42,242 bases of DNA, taken from contig JADHSZ010000019.1 of NCBI GenBank assembly GCA_016776635.1, positions 1 through 42,242 on the forward strand, given 5' to 3'. Of this stretch, positions 27,718 to 38,300 are shown piece by piece (positions within the stretch are counted from its first letter, which is position 1; each line of letters begins with the position of its first letter). This DNA is from Alphaproteobacteria bacterium. GTDB taxonomy: Bacteria; Pseudomonadota; Alphaproteobacteria; UBA11136. Made by a program: the position numbers and the translations under genes. Below the pieces are notes generated by a model. The model did not search any database. It had not been told where the DNA came from and saw nothing but the letters and a program-made list of their open reading frames with translations.

Positions 27718-30700
27718 TTAAGACGCTTCTCTTTCGCCCTCGCCCTCTTCCAAAGCCTCGAAGCAGTGGGAAATCCATTGCCGGGTCAGCTTCTCGTGGA
27801 CGCCGTTCTGCAGCAGGCGTGAATGGAGGCATTCGAAATCCACATGGTCCAGTTCCTGATCCTGGTTGAAGCAGGAGAAGACGATACTCTCCTCGCCGCT
27901 GTCGGGGTCTTCGTGGCGTTGCAGACACTGGGCGCAGATTTCCTTCATCATGCACTGCATGGGCGAGTTGATACTGCCCAGCGCCACATGGTCGGATTTG
28001 AGGAATTCCTTGAGAACGCCGTGCCGGGCTTTGCCCACCGCATCCATCATGCGGTCGGAACCGATGACCACAATACGGTCCACCTCGTTTAAGGGGATGT
28101 CGGTCTCGCCCAGGCTGCCGTCGCCATAGGCCTTGATGGATTCGACGATATTGGCCACCACGGCCTTGTCCTGGGGACGGGTGGGCTCGAATCCGGGCTC
28201 CTCGTCACAGCACCAGACGATGGTGTCACCGGCCTTGAGGATATTCTCCACGTGATAGCGGTCCACCACCTTCTTATAGCCGCCGAAATAGAGCACGCGG
28301 GAACCCGCCTCGCGCAAGGCTTGGCCGATGGAAAACAGCACCGCATTGCCGAGGCCGCCGCCCACCAGCATCACCGTCTCGTCCTTGGGCGTTTCCGTGG
28401 CCGCGCCGGTGGGGCCCATCAGGACCACCGGCTCGCCGGGCTTGAGATGGATACACAGGTTTGACGAGCCGCCCATTTCCAGCACGATCACCGAGACCAG
28501 CCCCTTGTCGCGGTCGACCCAGGCTCCGGTAAGGGCGATACCTTCCATGGAAAGGGTGGTGCCGTTGGCGCGCAGGGCGTGGGTTTCGTAATTCTGCAGG
28601 CGGAAGAACTGTCCCGGCTTAAATGCCTGCGCCGCCAGGGGCGCATGCACCACCACCTCGATAATATTGGGCGTCAGGCGGATCACTTCCTTCACGGTGG
28701 CGCGCAGCCCGGCATTGAGATCGGCCACCAGGGCTCCCGCCTTGACCGCCGAGGGAGGATTGCTCTCCAGGGATCTCTGCACCACGGGGAATCCCTTCTT
28801 GGCGCTGGCCATGGCGCTCACCACGTTGCCGGCGAAAGACGGGTGAAGGTCGCCGAAAAAGCTGATGGAATGCTTGTCCTCGGTGATCTTGATCAGCGCA
28901 TGAACCTCCGCGGGTTTGGCCGACCATTCGGGGTCCACCTTATTCCCCGATTCATCCAGGGCCTGGTAATATTTGCCGCTCATTCCGGCGAAACCGGGAT
29001 GTTCGCGGGCCAGGGTGGTGTTGGGCTGGGTGCCGGCGGCCACCAGAATGGCGCGGGCAGGCAGGGTCACCTCCTCGCCGGTGGGCTTGGGCCGTCCGTC
29101 CTCGCCGATTTCCTGACGCGCCAGACGGATCGCCTTGGTATGGCCGTTGTCGTCCACCTCGACGGCGGTTGGCGCGACCAGTTCCACGAAGCGAAGACCC
29201 TCGTTCAGGGCATAGATAATTTCGTCATGGTTGAGGGTATAGCTCGGGGCGTCGATCATGCGCCGGCGATAGGCGATGGTGACGCCGCCCCACTGCTTGA
29301 TAAGCTCCATGAAGTGGGGACTGCGCCCCTCTTTCTCGGCCGCCGCGCGCTCTTTCTCCACATCCTTGGCATGGGCCAGGAACTCGTTGGCGATCTCCGC
29401 TTCCTCCTCGCTATAGAGGCCGCGCACCGTCTTTTCGCCCTTTTCGTTCACCAGAACGTCATAGCGCTCGCGGAATTTCTCCACCTGGCGCACGTAATAG
29501 GCCATGGCTTCGGTGGCCGAATCGATGGCGGTGAGGCCGCCGCCGATCACCACCGCGGGCAGCCGCAGCTGCAGATTGGCGACGGTTTCCTTCTTGGCCG
29601 CACCGGTCAACTGCAGCGCCATCAAAAAGTCAGAGGCCTGACGCACGCCACGGGCCAGGCCGTTGGGCACCGAAAGATAGGTGGGCTTGCCCGCGCCCGC
29701 GCACATGGCGATATGGTCGAATCCCATGGCAAAGGCCGATTCCTCGGTGATGGAACTGCCGAAACGCACACCGCCGAACATGGTGAGGAGCGAGCGCCGT
29801 TCCACCAACAGACGCAGCACCTTGAGGAAATTCTTGTCCCAACGCACGGTGATTCCGTATTCGGCGACGCCGCCGAACCCGGCCATGGCGCGCTCGTCCA
29901 AGTTCTCATAAAGCTCGGCAATATTCTCGATCGGCTTGAAGGCCACGTGGTTGCCGCTGGCGTCGACGCCCGAAATCTCCGGGTCCAGGGGCTCGATCTT
30001 GAGGCCGTCCACGGCTACCACCGTATGGCCCGCATTCATCAGGTGATGCCCCAGCGTGAATCCCGCCGGGCCAAGACCGACAATCAGAACCTTGTAGCCG
30101 CTTTCGGGCAGCGGCACCGGCTGTTTGAAATTAAGCGGGTTCCAGCGCGTCAACAGGCTGTAAATCTCGAATCCCCATGGCAAAGCGAGCACGTCCTTGA
30201 CGATGCGGGTCTCCACTTGGGGGATTTCCACCGGTTCCTGCTTCTGGAAGATACAGGCCTTGGAACATTCGTTACAGATACGGTGGCCGGTGCCCGCCAC
30301 CAGGGGATTGTCGACGACGATGATGGACAAGGCGGCCAGGGTAAGCCCGTCCACCTTCACCTGATGCATTTCCGAGATACGCTCGTCCAGCGGACAGCCG
30401 ATCAGCGAGACCCCCAGGGGATTGTCCTTGAAGTCGCCGGTTTTCTTATCCTTGGCCCCGATACAACAGGAATCGCGGTTGCGGTCGTGGCAGATGACAC
30501 AGTAATTGGCGTGATCATAGGCGCCGACGAAGTCCATGCCGTCATCGGTCAGGGAAAACCCGTCGCGGCGATAGAGCGGCTTGCCCTCGGGCTGAACCAT
30601 CACCGAGACACCGTCTTCGTCTACGGTGGAGGTGGGCACCAGGTTGAAATGATCAAGTTTTTCAATGAGATGGAACAGGGCATCCGCGCCATGACGCTCT

Positions 30701-31242
30701 TGGCCCGCCTTGGTATGTGCGGCCCAGGCGGCATACCGTTCGGCGAGATCAAGGGCCTCGGCGTTTGCCTCTTCATCCTCGAGCCAGTCGAGAACATGCT
30801 TGGCGAAGGTAATCTGGTCGAAGTTTCCCCCGTCGCCGCTGCCGAACTTCCCGGCCAGCTCAGCCCCCAGCGCGGGTCCGTCGAACTTTTCCGCATCTTC
30901 GGCCGGGTGGGCCTTGGCGGCGCGGCGCTGAACGAATTGGCGTTTACAGGTCTGGACCCCGGCCAGGGCGTTGTCGCGCTCCGACAGTTTACGTAAGTCC
31001 GGCGTAACAGAAAAAAGCTGCCCCAGGAAATCCTCGAGATGGGGCGCAATGTCTACCAACAGGTTGGATTCGTCGAGACGCTCTATCTCGTCGGGCGCGG
31101 CGCGGGCCGCCACCAGGCGGTCGCGCAAGGCGCCGTCGGATGCCCCCAGATGGTCGAGGAACAACCCATCAATCCGCTGCAGTCCTTCACGGTCGTAAAG
31201 GTCCTCAAAGGCCAGATCATGGCCAAGTGATATGTCAGTCAT
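27718..31242 (-). CDS. NfnAB/SudAB-like fusion flavoprotein: iron-sulfur, GltD-like and FNR/PyrK-like domains
   Basis: 1174 residues. Residues 1-240 are a helical region I do not recognise. Cysteines follow at 248, 251, 259, 260 and 283, and a second cluster at 323, 326 and 330 (HRICNECSKACIF), probably binding Fe-S. Residues ~383-815 are a GltD/NfnB-like disulfide-reductase fold with FAD motif GLGPAG (389) and NAD(P) motif VIGGGLTAIDSA (565). Residues ~845-1135 are FNR/PyrK-like (NfnA-like), with a nucleotide-binding GGGLGNAVLF at 961 and C1097, C1103, C1106 and C1124 in a [2Fe-2S] pattern. NfnAB couples ferredoxin, NADH and NADPH; a similar role here is inferred. Divergent from nifJ. Confidence 0.85.
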   Translation of the reverse strand: MTDISLGHDLAFEDLYDREGLQRIDGLFLDHLGASDGALRDRLVAARAAPDEIERLDESNLLVDIAPHLEDFLGQLFSVTPDLRKLSERDNALAGVQTCKRQFVQRRAAKAHPAEDAEKFDGPALGAELAGKFGSGDGGNFDQITFAKHVLDWLEDEEANAEALDLAERYAAWAAHTKAGQERHGADALFHLIEKLDHFNLVPTSTVDEDGVSVMVQPEGKPLYRRDGFSLTDDGMDFVGAYDHANYCVICHDRNRDSCCIGAKDKKTGDFKDNPLGVSLIGCPLDERISEMHQVKVDGLTLAALSIIVVDNPLVAGTGHRICNECSKACIFQKQEPVEIPQVETRIVKDVLALPWGFEIYSLLTRWNPLNFKQPVPLPESGYKVLIVGLGPAGFTLGHHLMNAGHTVVAVDGLKIEPLDPEISGVDASGNHVAFKPIENIAELYENLDERAMAGFGGVAEYGITVRWDKNFLKVLRLLVERRSLLTMFGGVRFGSSITEESAFAMGFDHIAMCAGAGKPTYLSVPNGLARGVRQASDFLMALQLTGAAKKETVANLQLRLPAVVIGGGLTAIDSATEAMAYYVRQVEKFRERYDVLVNEKGEKTVRGLYSEEEAEIANEFLAHAKDVEKERAAAEKEGRSPHFMELIKQWGGVTIAYRRRMIDAPSYTLNHDEIIYALNEGLRFVELVAPTAVEVDDNGHTKAIRLARQEIGEDGRPKPTGEEVTLPARAILVAAGTQPNTTLAREHPGFAGMSGKYYQALDESGNKVDPEWSAKPAEVHALIKITEDKHSISFFGDLHPSFAGNVVSAMASAKKGFPVVQRSLESNPPSAVKAGALVADLNAGLRATVKEVIRLTPNIIEVVVHAPLAAQAFKPGQFFRLQNYETHALRANGTTLSMEGIALTGAWVDRDKGLVSVIVLEMGGSSNLCIHLKPGEPVVLMGPTGAATETPKDETVMLVGGGLGNAVLFSIGQALREAGSRVLYFGGYKKVVDRYHVENILKAGDTIVWCCDEEPGFEPTRPQDKAVVANIVESIKAYGDGSLGETDIPLNEVDRIVVIGSDRMMDAVGKARHGVLKEFLKSDHVALGSINSPMQCMMKEICAQCLQRHEDPDSGEESIVFSCFNQDQELDHVDFECLHSRLLQNGVHEKLTRQWISHCFEALEEGEGEREAS

Positions 31243-31593
31243 GGTTGCTTTTTTTCCCTGTGTGGCTTTTTTTCGTTTTTCTTTTGGGCTTTTTTGGCCT
31301 TTATTGCCCTGCCTCAGATTACCTGATATGGGTGTTTTTTATAACGGTTTTAAAAGTGTGGTTTTAGCACGGCGCATATTTACCCATGGAGTGACCCACG
31401 TCCAGACGTATATGCGCCTCCCCTCCAAATAGCTAATTTCTCCCCGGTTCTTTTGTCGCAGGGGGACCGGCTGGCTGGTAATAACCCCAAAAAATGTGCT
31501 AGAACCACTCCATATCCCCATAAGATGTGCTAAAAATACATCTATTGATGTATTCACCCCGGAACACGTAAAGACAAAGAAAGCGGAAGGCAG
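31243..31593. promoter_or_regulatory. Divergent promoter region between NfnAB-like gene and nifJ
   Basis: 351 bases without a gene, much more AT-rich than the surroundings. The left part (31250-31330) is T-rich. Near the nifJ side, the octamer ATGTGCTA occurs twice, at 31494-31501 and 31525-31532, 31 bases (three helical turns) apart. A perfect 8-base inverted repeat with a 4-base loop sits at 31535-31554. These are plausible operator elements for a regulator that controls both genes. Confidence 0.5.
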
Positions 31594-34500
31594 ATGACAA
31601 AGAAAAAAATCGGCGCCGAGAACGGAGCCACCAAGGCGGCAACCGGCAAAAAGGTGCTGAAAAAGGGCTCGCGCAAGGCAAAGGCGGCGGCAAAATCCAA
31701 TGTAGTCACTTTTGAAGGCGCGGAAGCCGTCACCTCGGTGGCCCATCGCACCAACGAAGTCATCGCCATCTATCCCATCACCCCATCATCGGGCATGGGG
31801 GAAATGGCCGATTTATGGTCGGCCAACGGGCGCAAGAACATCTGGGGCTCGGTTCCCACCGTCATCGAGATGCAGTCCGAGGGCGGCGCCGCGGGCGCGG
31901 TTCACGGCGCGCTCCAGACCGGCTCCCTGACCACCACCTTTACCGCCTCCCAGGGGCTGCTTCTTTTCATTCCCAACATGTACAAGATCGCCGGCGAAAT
32001 GACGTCGTTCTGTATGCACGTCTCGGCGCGCACCGTGGCCACCCACGGGCTCTCCATTTTCGGCGACCAGTCCGATGTCATGGCCTGCCGCCAGACCGGC
32101 TTCGCCATGCTGGCCTCGGGTTCGGTACAGGAAGCCCACGATATGGCCTGTATCGGCCAGGCCGCCACCCTGCGTTCGCGTATCCCCTTCCTTCATTTCT
32201 TCGACGGTTTCCGCACTTCACATGAGGTGGCCAAGATCGAGGAGCTCGGCGACGACGACCTGCACGCCATGATGGACGACGAGTTGATCGCCGCTCATCT
32301 CGACCGCGCCATGACCCCCGACGATCCGGTGCTGCGCGGATCATCCCACAACCCCGACACCTTCTTCCAGATGCAGGAATCGCGTAATTCCTTCTATTCG
32401 GTCTGTCCCGATCACGTGCAAGAGGCCATGGACCAGTTCGCCACCGTCAGCGGGCGGCGCTACAACCTGTTCGATTACGTGGGCGACCCGGAAGCCGAGC
32501 GCATCATAATCCTTATGGGTTCGGGCGCCGAAACCGCCCATGAAACAGTGGACTACCTCACCAAGGAAGGTGAGAAAGTGGGCGTTCTCAAGGTTCGCCT
32601 GTTCCGCCCCTTCCCGCTCGATGCCTTCATCGCCTCGCTGCCGCCCACCGTACGCTCCATCGCCGTTCTCGACCGCACCAAGGAACAGGGCGCGCTGGGT
32701 GAGCCGCTCTACATGGACGTGATCACGGCGCTGGCGCAGGCCAAGGCCGCCGGCCAGCGCCCCGCGGCGGTTGATCCGGTGGTGATCGGCGGACGCTATG
32801 GGCTGTCGTCCAAGGAATTCACCCCGGCCATGGTCAAGGCGGTGTTCGACGAGCTCAACGAAAACAATCCCAAGCCCCACTTCACCGTGGGCATTACCGA
32901 CGACGTGACCCATCTCTCGCTTGCGGTGGACGAATCCTTCAACACCGAACCCGCTGGCGTCAAGCGGGCGGTGTTTTTCGGTCTTGGTTCCGACGGCACG
33001 GTCAGCGCCAACAAGAACTCGATCAAGATCATCGCCGAAAATACCGACAACTACGCCCAGGGCTATTTCGTCTATGATTCGAAAAAGGCGGGGGCCGTTA
33101 CCGTTTCCCACTTACGCTTCAGCCCCCATCCGATCCAGTCCTCCTATTTGATCGACAAGGCCGAATTCGTGGCCTGTCACGTGTTCAGCTTCCTCGATAC
33201 CCAAGATGTGCTGGAGCGCGCCGCCACCGGTGCCACGTTCCTGCTCAACACTTCTTTCGGCAAGAATGAGGCCTGGGACAAGCTGCCCAAATCCATCCAA
33301 CAGACCATTATCGACAAAAAGCTTAAGCTCTATGTGATCGATGCCCATAAGGTGGCCGCCGAGACCGGCATGGGACGGCGTATCAATACCATCATGCAGA
33401 CCTGTTTCTTCGCCATTTCCGGCGTTCTGCCGCGCGAGGAAGCCATCGCCCAGATCAAGGACGCCATCGAAAAGACCTATGGCAAGAAAGGCCAGAAAGT
33501 GGTGGACCAGAACTTCGCCGCGGTGGACCAGACCCTGGCCCATCTCGAACGCGTCTCCATACCCAAACAGGCCACCGCCACATTCGATGTGCCGCCCATC
33601 GTGCCCGACAAGGCGCCCGATTTCGTCAAACAGGTCACCGCCATGATGATTGCCGGCAAGGGCGACCTGCTGCCGGTCAGCGCCTTTCCCAATGACGGCA
33701 CCTGGCCGCTGGGCACCACCCAGTGGGAAAAGCGCAACCTGGCCCTGGAAATCCCCGTCTGGATTCCCGAGCTCTGTATCCAGTGCAACAAATGCGCCTT
33801 CGTCTGTCCCCATGCCGCGATCCGCATCAAGGTCTATGGCGAGGACGAGCTCGAGGGCCAACCCGAAACCTTCCAGTCCATGGATTACAAGGGCAAGGAA
33901 TTCGGCGAGAACGTTAAATACACCGTCCAGGTGGCGCCCGAGGACTGCACCGGCTGCGATCTCTGCATCAAGGTCTGCCCCGGCAAGGACAAGGAAGATC
34001 CCGAACGCCTGTCGCTGGTGATGGCGCCCCAGCCGCCCCTGCGCGAGCCGGAAGCGAAAAACTGGGACTTCTTCCTCGATCTGCCCGAGGCCGACCGCGC
34101 CCTGCTCAAGCGCAATGTGAAGATGTCACAATTCGCCGAGCCCCTGTTCGAATTCTCCGGGGCCTGCGCCGGCTGCGGCGAGACGCCCTATATCAAACTC
34201 ATCACCCAGCTCTACGGCGACCGCACCATGATCGCCAACGCCACGGGGTGCTCCTCCATTTTCGGCGGCAACCTGCCGACCACGCCCTACACCACCAACT
34301 GCGAGGGCCGGGGCCCGGTATGGTCAAATTCCCTGTTCGAGGACAACGCCGAATTCGGACTCGGCATGCGGCTTTCCCTCGACCAGCACGCCACCCAGGC
34401 CACCGCCCTGATGACCAGGCTAGCTTCCAAGATCGGCGACAAGCTGATAAGCGCGATCCTCGAAGCCGACCAGAGCGACGAGGCCGGCGTCATCGAACAG

Positions 34501-35280
34501 CGCAAGCGCATCGAGGCGCTGCGCGCCAAGCTCTCCAAGGTCAAGGGCCAGGACGCGCAACAGCTGAACCAGTTGGCCGATTATCTGGTGCGCAAGAACG
34601 TGTGGATCGTCGGCGGCGACGGCTGGGCCTATGACATCGGCTATGGCGGTCTCGACCATGTTCTGGCTTCGGGCCATGACGTCAACATTCTGGTCATGGA
34701 CACCGAGGTCTATTCCAATACCGGCGGCCAGCAATCCAAGGCCACCGCCATAGGCGCGGCGGCCAAGTTCGCCACCGCCGGCAAGTTGCTGCCCAAGAAA
34801 GACTTAGGCCTCATGACCATGGCCTACGGCAACGTCTATGTGGCCTCCATCGCCTATGGCGCCAAGGACATCCAGACCGTCAACGCCATCAAGGAAGCCG
34901 AATCCTATGACGGCGTCTCGCTGATCATCGCCTATGCGCCCTGTATCGAGCATGGCTATGACCTGTCGGAAAGCCTGGGCCAGATGGAACTGGCGGTACA
35001 GAGCGGCTATTGGCCTCTCTACCGCTTCGATCCGCGACGCTTCGAGGCCGGCGAGAAGCCCCTCAAAATCGACAGCAAGCCGCCCACCATTTCGCTCACC
35101 GATTACCTCTTGACCGAGAACAGGTTCGCCATGGTAAAGCGCCGCGATCCCGAACGCTTCGCCAAGCTGGTGGCCGAGGCCGATTACAATCTGCGCAAAC
35201 GCCACGCTGTCTATGAAAAAATGTCCGAACTCTGCCTTCCGGTGGAGGGTGAGGAAGGCGAAGGTGGAGACGACGCGTAG
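31594..35280 (+). CDS. nifJ: Pyruvate:ferredoxin (flavodoxin) oxidoreductase
   Basis: 1228 residues, a single-chain PFOR with all domains. The start ATG 31594 has GGAAGG upstream. About 38 Lys/Ala-rich residues precede the usual beginning (TFEGAEAVTSVAHRTNEVIAIYPITPSS). Two [4Fe-4S] motifs lie at C728-C738 (CIQCNKCAFVCP) and C785-C795 (CTGCDLCIKVCP). The thiamine-diphosphate domain follows with CAGCGETPYIK, GGDGWAYDIGYGG and NTGGQQSKAT. The enzyme decarboxylates pyruvate to acetyl-CoA and reduces ferredoxin or flavodoxin, or runs in reverse. Its divergent neighbour is a likely ferredoxin:NAD(P) partner. Confidence 0.96.
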   Translation: MTKKKIGAENGATKAATGKKVLKKGSRKAKAAAKSNVVTFEGAEAVTSVAHRTNEVIAIYPITPSSGMGEMADLWSANGRKNIWGSVPTVIEMQSEGGAAGAVHGALQTGSLTTTFTASQGLLLFIPNMYKIAGEMTSFCMHVSARTVATHGLSIFGDQSDVMACRQTGFAMLASGSVQEAHDMACIGQAATLRSRIPFLHFFDGFRTSHEVAKIEELGDDDLHAMMDDELIAAHLDRAMTPDDPVLRGSSHNPDTFFQMQESRNSFYSVCPDHVQEAMDQFATVSGRRYNLFDYVGDPEAERIIILMGSGAETAHETVDYLTKEGEKVGVLKVRLFRPFPLDAFIASLPPTVRSIAVLDRTKEQGALGEPLYMDVITALAQAKAAGQRPAAVDPVVIGGRYGLSSKEFTPAMVKAVFDELNENNPKPHFTVGITDDVTHLSLAVDESFNTEPAGVKRAVFFGLGSDGTVSANKNSIKIIAENTDNYAQGYFVYDSKKAGAVTVSHLRFSPHPIQSSYLIDKAEFVACHVFSFLDTQDVLERAATGATFLLNTSFGKNEAWDKLPKSIQQTIIDKKLKLYVIDAHKVAAETGMGRRINTIMQTCFFAISGVLPREEAIAQIKDAIEKTYGKKGQKVVDQNFAAVDQTLAHLERVSIPKQATATFDVPPIVPDKAPDFVKQVTAMMIAGKGDLLPVSAFPNDGTWPLGTTQWEKRNLALEIPVWIPELCIQCNKCAFVCPHAAIRIKVYGEDELEGQPETFQSMDYKGKEFGENVKYTVQVAPEDCTGCDLCIKVCPGKDKEDPERLSLVMAPQPPLREPEAKNWDFFLDLPEADRALLKRNVKMSQFAEPLFEFSGACAGCGETPYIKLITQLYGDRTMIANATGCSSIFGGNLPTTPYTTNCEGRGPVWSNSLFEDNAEFGLGMRLSLDQHATQATALMTRLASKIGDKLISAILEADQSDEAGVIEQRKRIEALRAKLSKVKGQDAQQLNQLADYLVRKNVWIVGGDGWAYDIGYGGLDHVLASGHDVNILVMDTEVYSNTGGQQSKATAIGAAAKFATAGKLLPKKDLGLMTMAYGNVYVASIAYGAKDIQTVNAIKEAESYDGVSLIIAYAPCIEHGYDLSESLGQMELAVQSGYWPLYRFDPRRFEAGEKPLKIDSKPPTISLTDYLLTENRFAMVKRRDPERFAKLVAEADYNLRKRHAVYEKMSELCLPVEGEEGEGGDDA

Positions 35281-35303
35281 TCACCCCGGCCTCCATAACG
35301 AAT

Positions 35304-35341
35304 AAAAGGGACGGAAGCTTAAAAGCTCCCGTCCCTTTTTT
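35304..35341. terminator. Bidirectional intrinsic terminator
   Basis: A 16-base stem with one mismatch (35305-35320 with about 35323-35338) is flanked by A and T runs on both sides. It sits between nifJ and the convergent hybrid kinase gene, 24 bases after the nifJ stop, and can serve both. Confidence 0.88.
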
Positions 35342-35371
35342 TATGGAGACACCCAGCTTGAATCAGGAAAT

Positions 35372-38300
35372 TCACCCCGCCTCATCGAGAATCTCGCGCA
35401 CCTTAAAGGCCAGCTCCCGCTTGCGGTATGGTTTTTCAATGGTCGGCGACGGCGCGCCATCTGCGTATTGCGCCACCTCCTCGGGGCTATAACCGGTGGC
35501 CAGAAGCACCTTGAGCTGGGGGCGCAGGGCCACGGCTTTCTGGGCCAGCTCCACCCCGCTCATTCCTCCCGGCATCACCACATCGCTGAGCAACATATCT
35601 ATGTGCCGTTTCTTTTTAAGTATGGTCAGGCCCGATGATCCGTTTTTGGCCTCCAGAACCTCATAGCCCAGGCTCTCAAGCATGGAGAGGCCGATCATCA
35701 GCACCACCGGATCATCCTCCACATAAAGGATGGTTTCCGTGCCGGTGGGAATTTCCTGCGTCTCCTTGGCCGATTTTTTCTTAAGTCTGGGCTTAGGCTT
35801 AATCTTACCCTTGGCTCGTGGCAGGTAAAACCGCACCGTGGTGCCCTTGCCGGGCTTGCTCTCGATTTCGGCGGTTCCCCCGGCCTGTTTGGCAAAGCCT
35901 AAGACCATGCTGAGGCCGAGTCCGGTGCCCTCACCCACCTCCTTGGTGGTAAAGAAGGGATCGAATACATGTTCGATCACCTCGGGAGGCATGCCACAGC
36001 CGGTATCGCCGACCGATATGGTGACGTAGTTGCCGGGTTTCAGATCGGACAGTTTATTCGTGTCTTTCTTCGTCAGCTTCCTGTTGGCGGTCTCGATGGT
36101 GATGACGCCTCCCTTGGGCATGGCATCGCGGGCGTTGAGAACGAGGTTGAGCAGCACCCCCTCCAACTCGCCGGCGTCAATCATCACCGGCCACGGGTCA
36201 GGGCCGGTCTTTGTCTTGATCTCGATGGTCTCCACCAGGGCCTGATTAAGCATCCGGCAGGAACGTAAAACCGCCTCGTTGAGGTCCATCAGTTGAGGAT
36301 GAAGCGACCCCGTGCGTGAATAGGCCAACAGCTGCTGGGTCAGGCTCTTTCCCCGTAACGTGCTTTCCATGGCCAGTGACAGCCTCTTACGGACGCTCTC
36401 ATTGCCCGCCATGTCTTCATCCATCAGCTCAAGGTTGCCGAGAATAGCCATCAGCAGATTATTGAACTCATGGGCGACGCCGCCGGTGAGATTGCCCAGC
36501 GCCTCCATTTTCTGGGTCTGGTGGAGATGTTCCTCGGTTCTTTTACGCTGGCTGATGTCGTGCAGCATGACGGTGAGAATTATTTTGCCACTCACTTCCA
36601 GCCTGGAAATCGACGCTTCGGCGGGAAATTCCTCTCCGTTCTTGCGCAGACCTACAATCTCCCCGCGGCGGCTCATGAGGTGGCTGCTCTCTTCGGAATC
36701 CCTGAATTCCCCGACCAGCTTCTCGTGAGTGCTCCGGAACTTTTCCGGTATAAGGCACCCAACCGTCTTGCCCACTATTTCGGAGGAATCATAACCGAAG
36801 ACCTTTTCGGCGCCCCGGTTAAAGAGGCGGATGAAACCCTTTTCGTCTATGGAGATGATGGCCTCGGGTGCGAGTTCAAGAATGCCGGAAAACCGTTCTT
36901 CGCTCTGCCGCAGGGCCTCTTCGGCTTGTTTGCGTTCGGTGATATCGTGGACCGTGCCCACCATGTGTAACGGTTCTCCGTCATCGCCAACCGTTACTTC
37001 CGCCTGTTCATGGACAACCCGTTGTTCGCCGTTGGGAAGAACGATGCGGTGATCAATACTGTAGGGCACCCCTTCGCAAAGCGCCTGGTCCACGGAATCC
37101 TGGACCAGTTTCAGGTCATCGGGGTGGACTGCGGCCAGGAAAGCTTTGTGTGTGGCCTCGAACTCCCGGACCTTTAACCCGAAGATTCGATAAATCTCGT
37201 CCGACCACCACAACTCATTGCTTACAATATTCCAGTCCCAGTTGCCCAGATGCGCGATCCTCTGCGATTCGGACAGACTCGATTCACTATATTGCAGGGC
37301 CTCTTCGGCCAGCTTGCGCTCGGCGTCTCCCCGCAGGACATGAATGCCGAAGGCCAGGTTTTCGGAAAGAGTGACCAGCAGTTCCATTTCCTCATCGTCG
37401 AAGGCGTCGGGTTCGGGAGCATAGATGGTGAGCGCCCCGTACATTTGACCGCCGATACTCAGCGGCAAGGCCACATCGGAGGCATAGCCGCGCTTGAGCG
37501 CTTCCTCCCGCCATAGCGCAAAGTCGGGATCGGTGCGGAAATCATTTGAGATGCTGGGCTTGCCGGTGCGGATTGCCATGCCCACTGGTCCGCGCCCACG
37601 TTCCTCGTCGGCCCATGTGATGTCGGCCGTCTCCAGATAGCCTTCCTCGACACCCCAATGGGCGAGCGGGATCACGGATTTACGTTTATCCCTTTCGGCG
37701 AGGCCAACCCAGGCGAAGACGTAGCCCCCCGTTTCTACAGTGATGCGGCAAATATCCTTAAGAAGTTGCTGCTCGTCGGTGGCCTGTGCAAGGACGTGGT
37801 TGCCCTCGCTCAGAACCTTCAGGGCGCGGTTGGTGCGCAGAAGGCTTTCTTCGGCCTGTTTGCGCTCGGTGATGTCCTCGATGATGGCCACAAAGACGGG
37901 CGGGCTTTCCTCGGAGGAAAGCTGCAGCTTGACGCTGACGTCATAGGTGGAGCCGTCCTTACGCTGGTGAACGGTCTCGAAGTTGAGGAGCCGCTCTTTC
38001 CCGCTGCGCAGGGGGACGAGCATTTCGGCAAAGGTCTCGTGCGTGAATTCGGGCTTGATATCAACCGGCGTCAGAAGCGCGAACTCTTCCGTGGAATAGC
38101 CAAGATTTTCCCGCGCCCCCCGGTTGACCTGGGTGAAGCACAGAGTCTCGGCGTCAAAGAAGAAAATTTCATTGAAGGAATCTTCAAGAATGCGCCCCAT
38201 GCGGGTGCTGAGGTCTTCGGCCAGCTTGCGCTCGGTGATCTCGCTGATGGAGCCCGACATGCGTATGGGGCGGCCTTCCTCGTCCCACAGCGCCTGGCCC

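Noticed and set aside
30486..30500. CVICH in the NfnAB-like protein, a CxxCH haem c-type motif
   Set aside because: The protein has no signal sequence, and the motif sits among further cysteines of a probable Fe-S region, so covalent haem attachment is very unlikely.
28579..30996. An 805-codon open frame antisense to the NfnAB-like gene
   Set aside because: Its product has no recognisable domain and the opposite strand has clear flavoprotein motifs.
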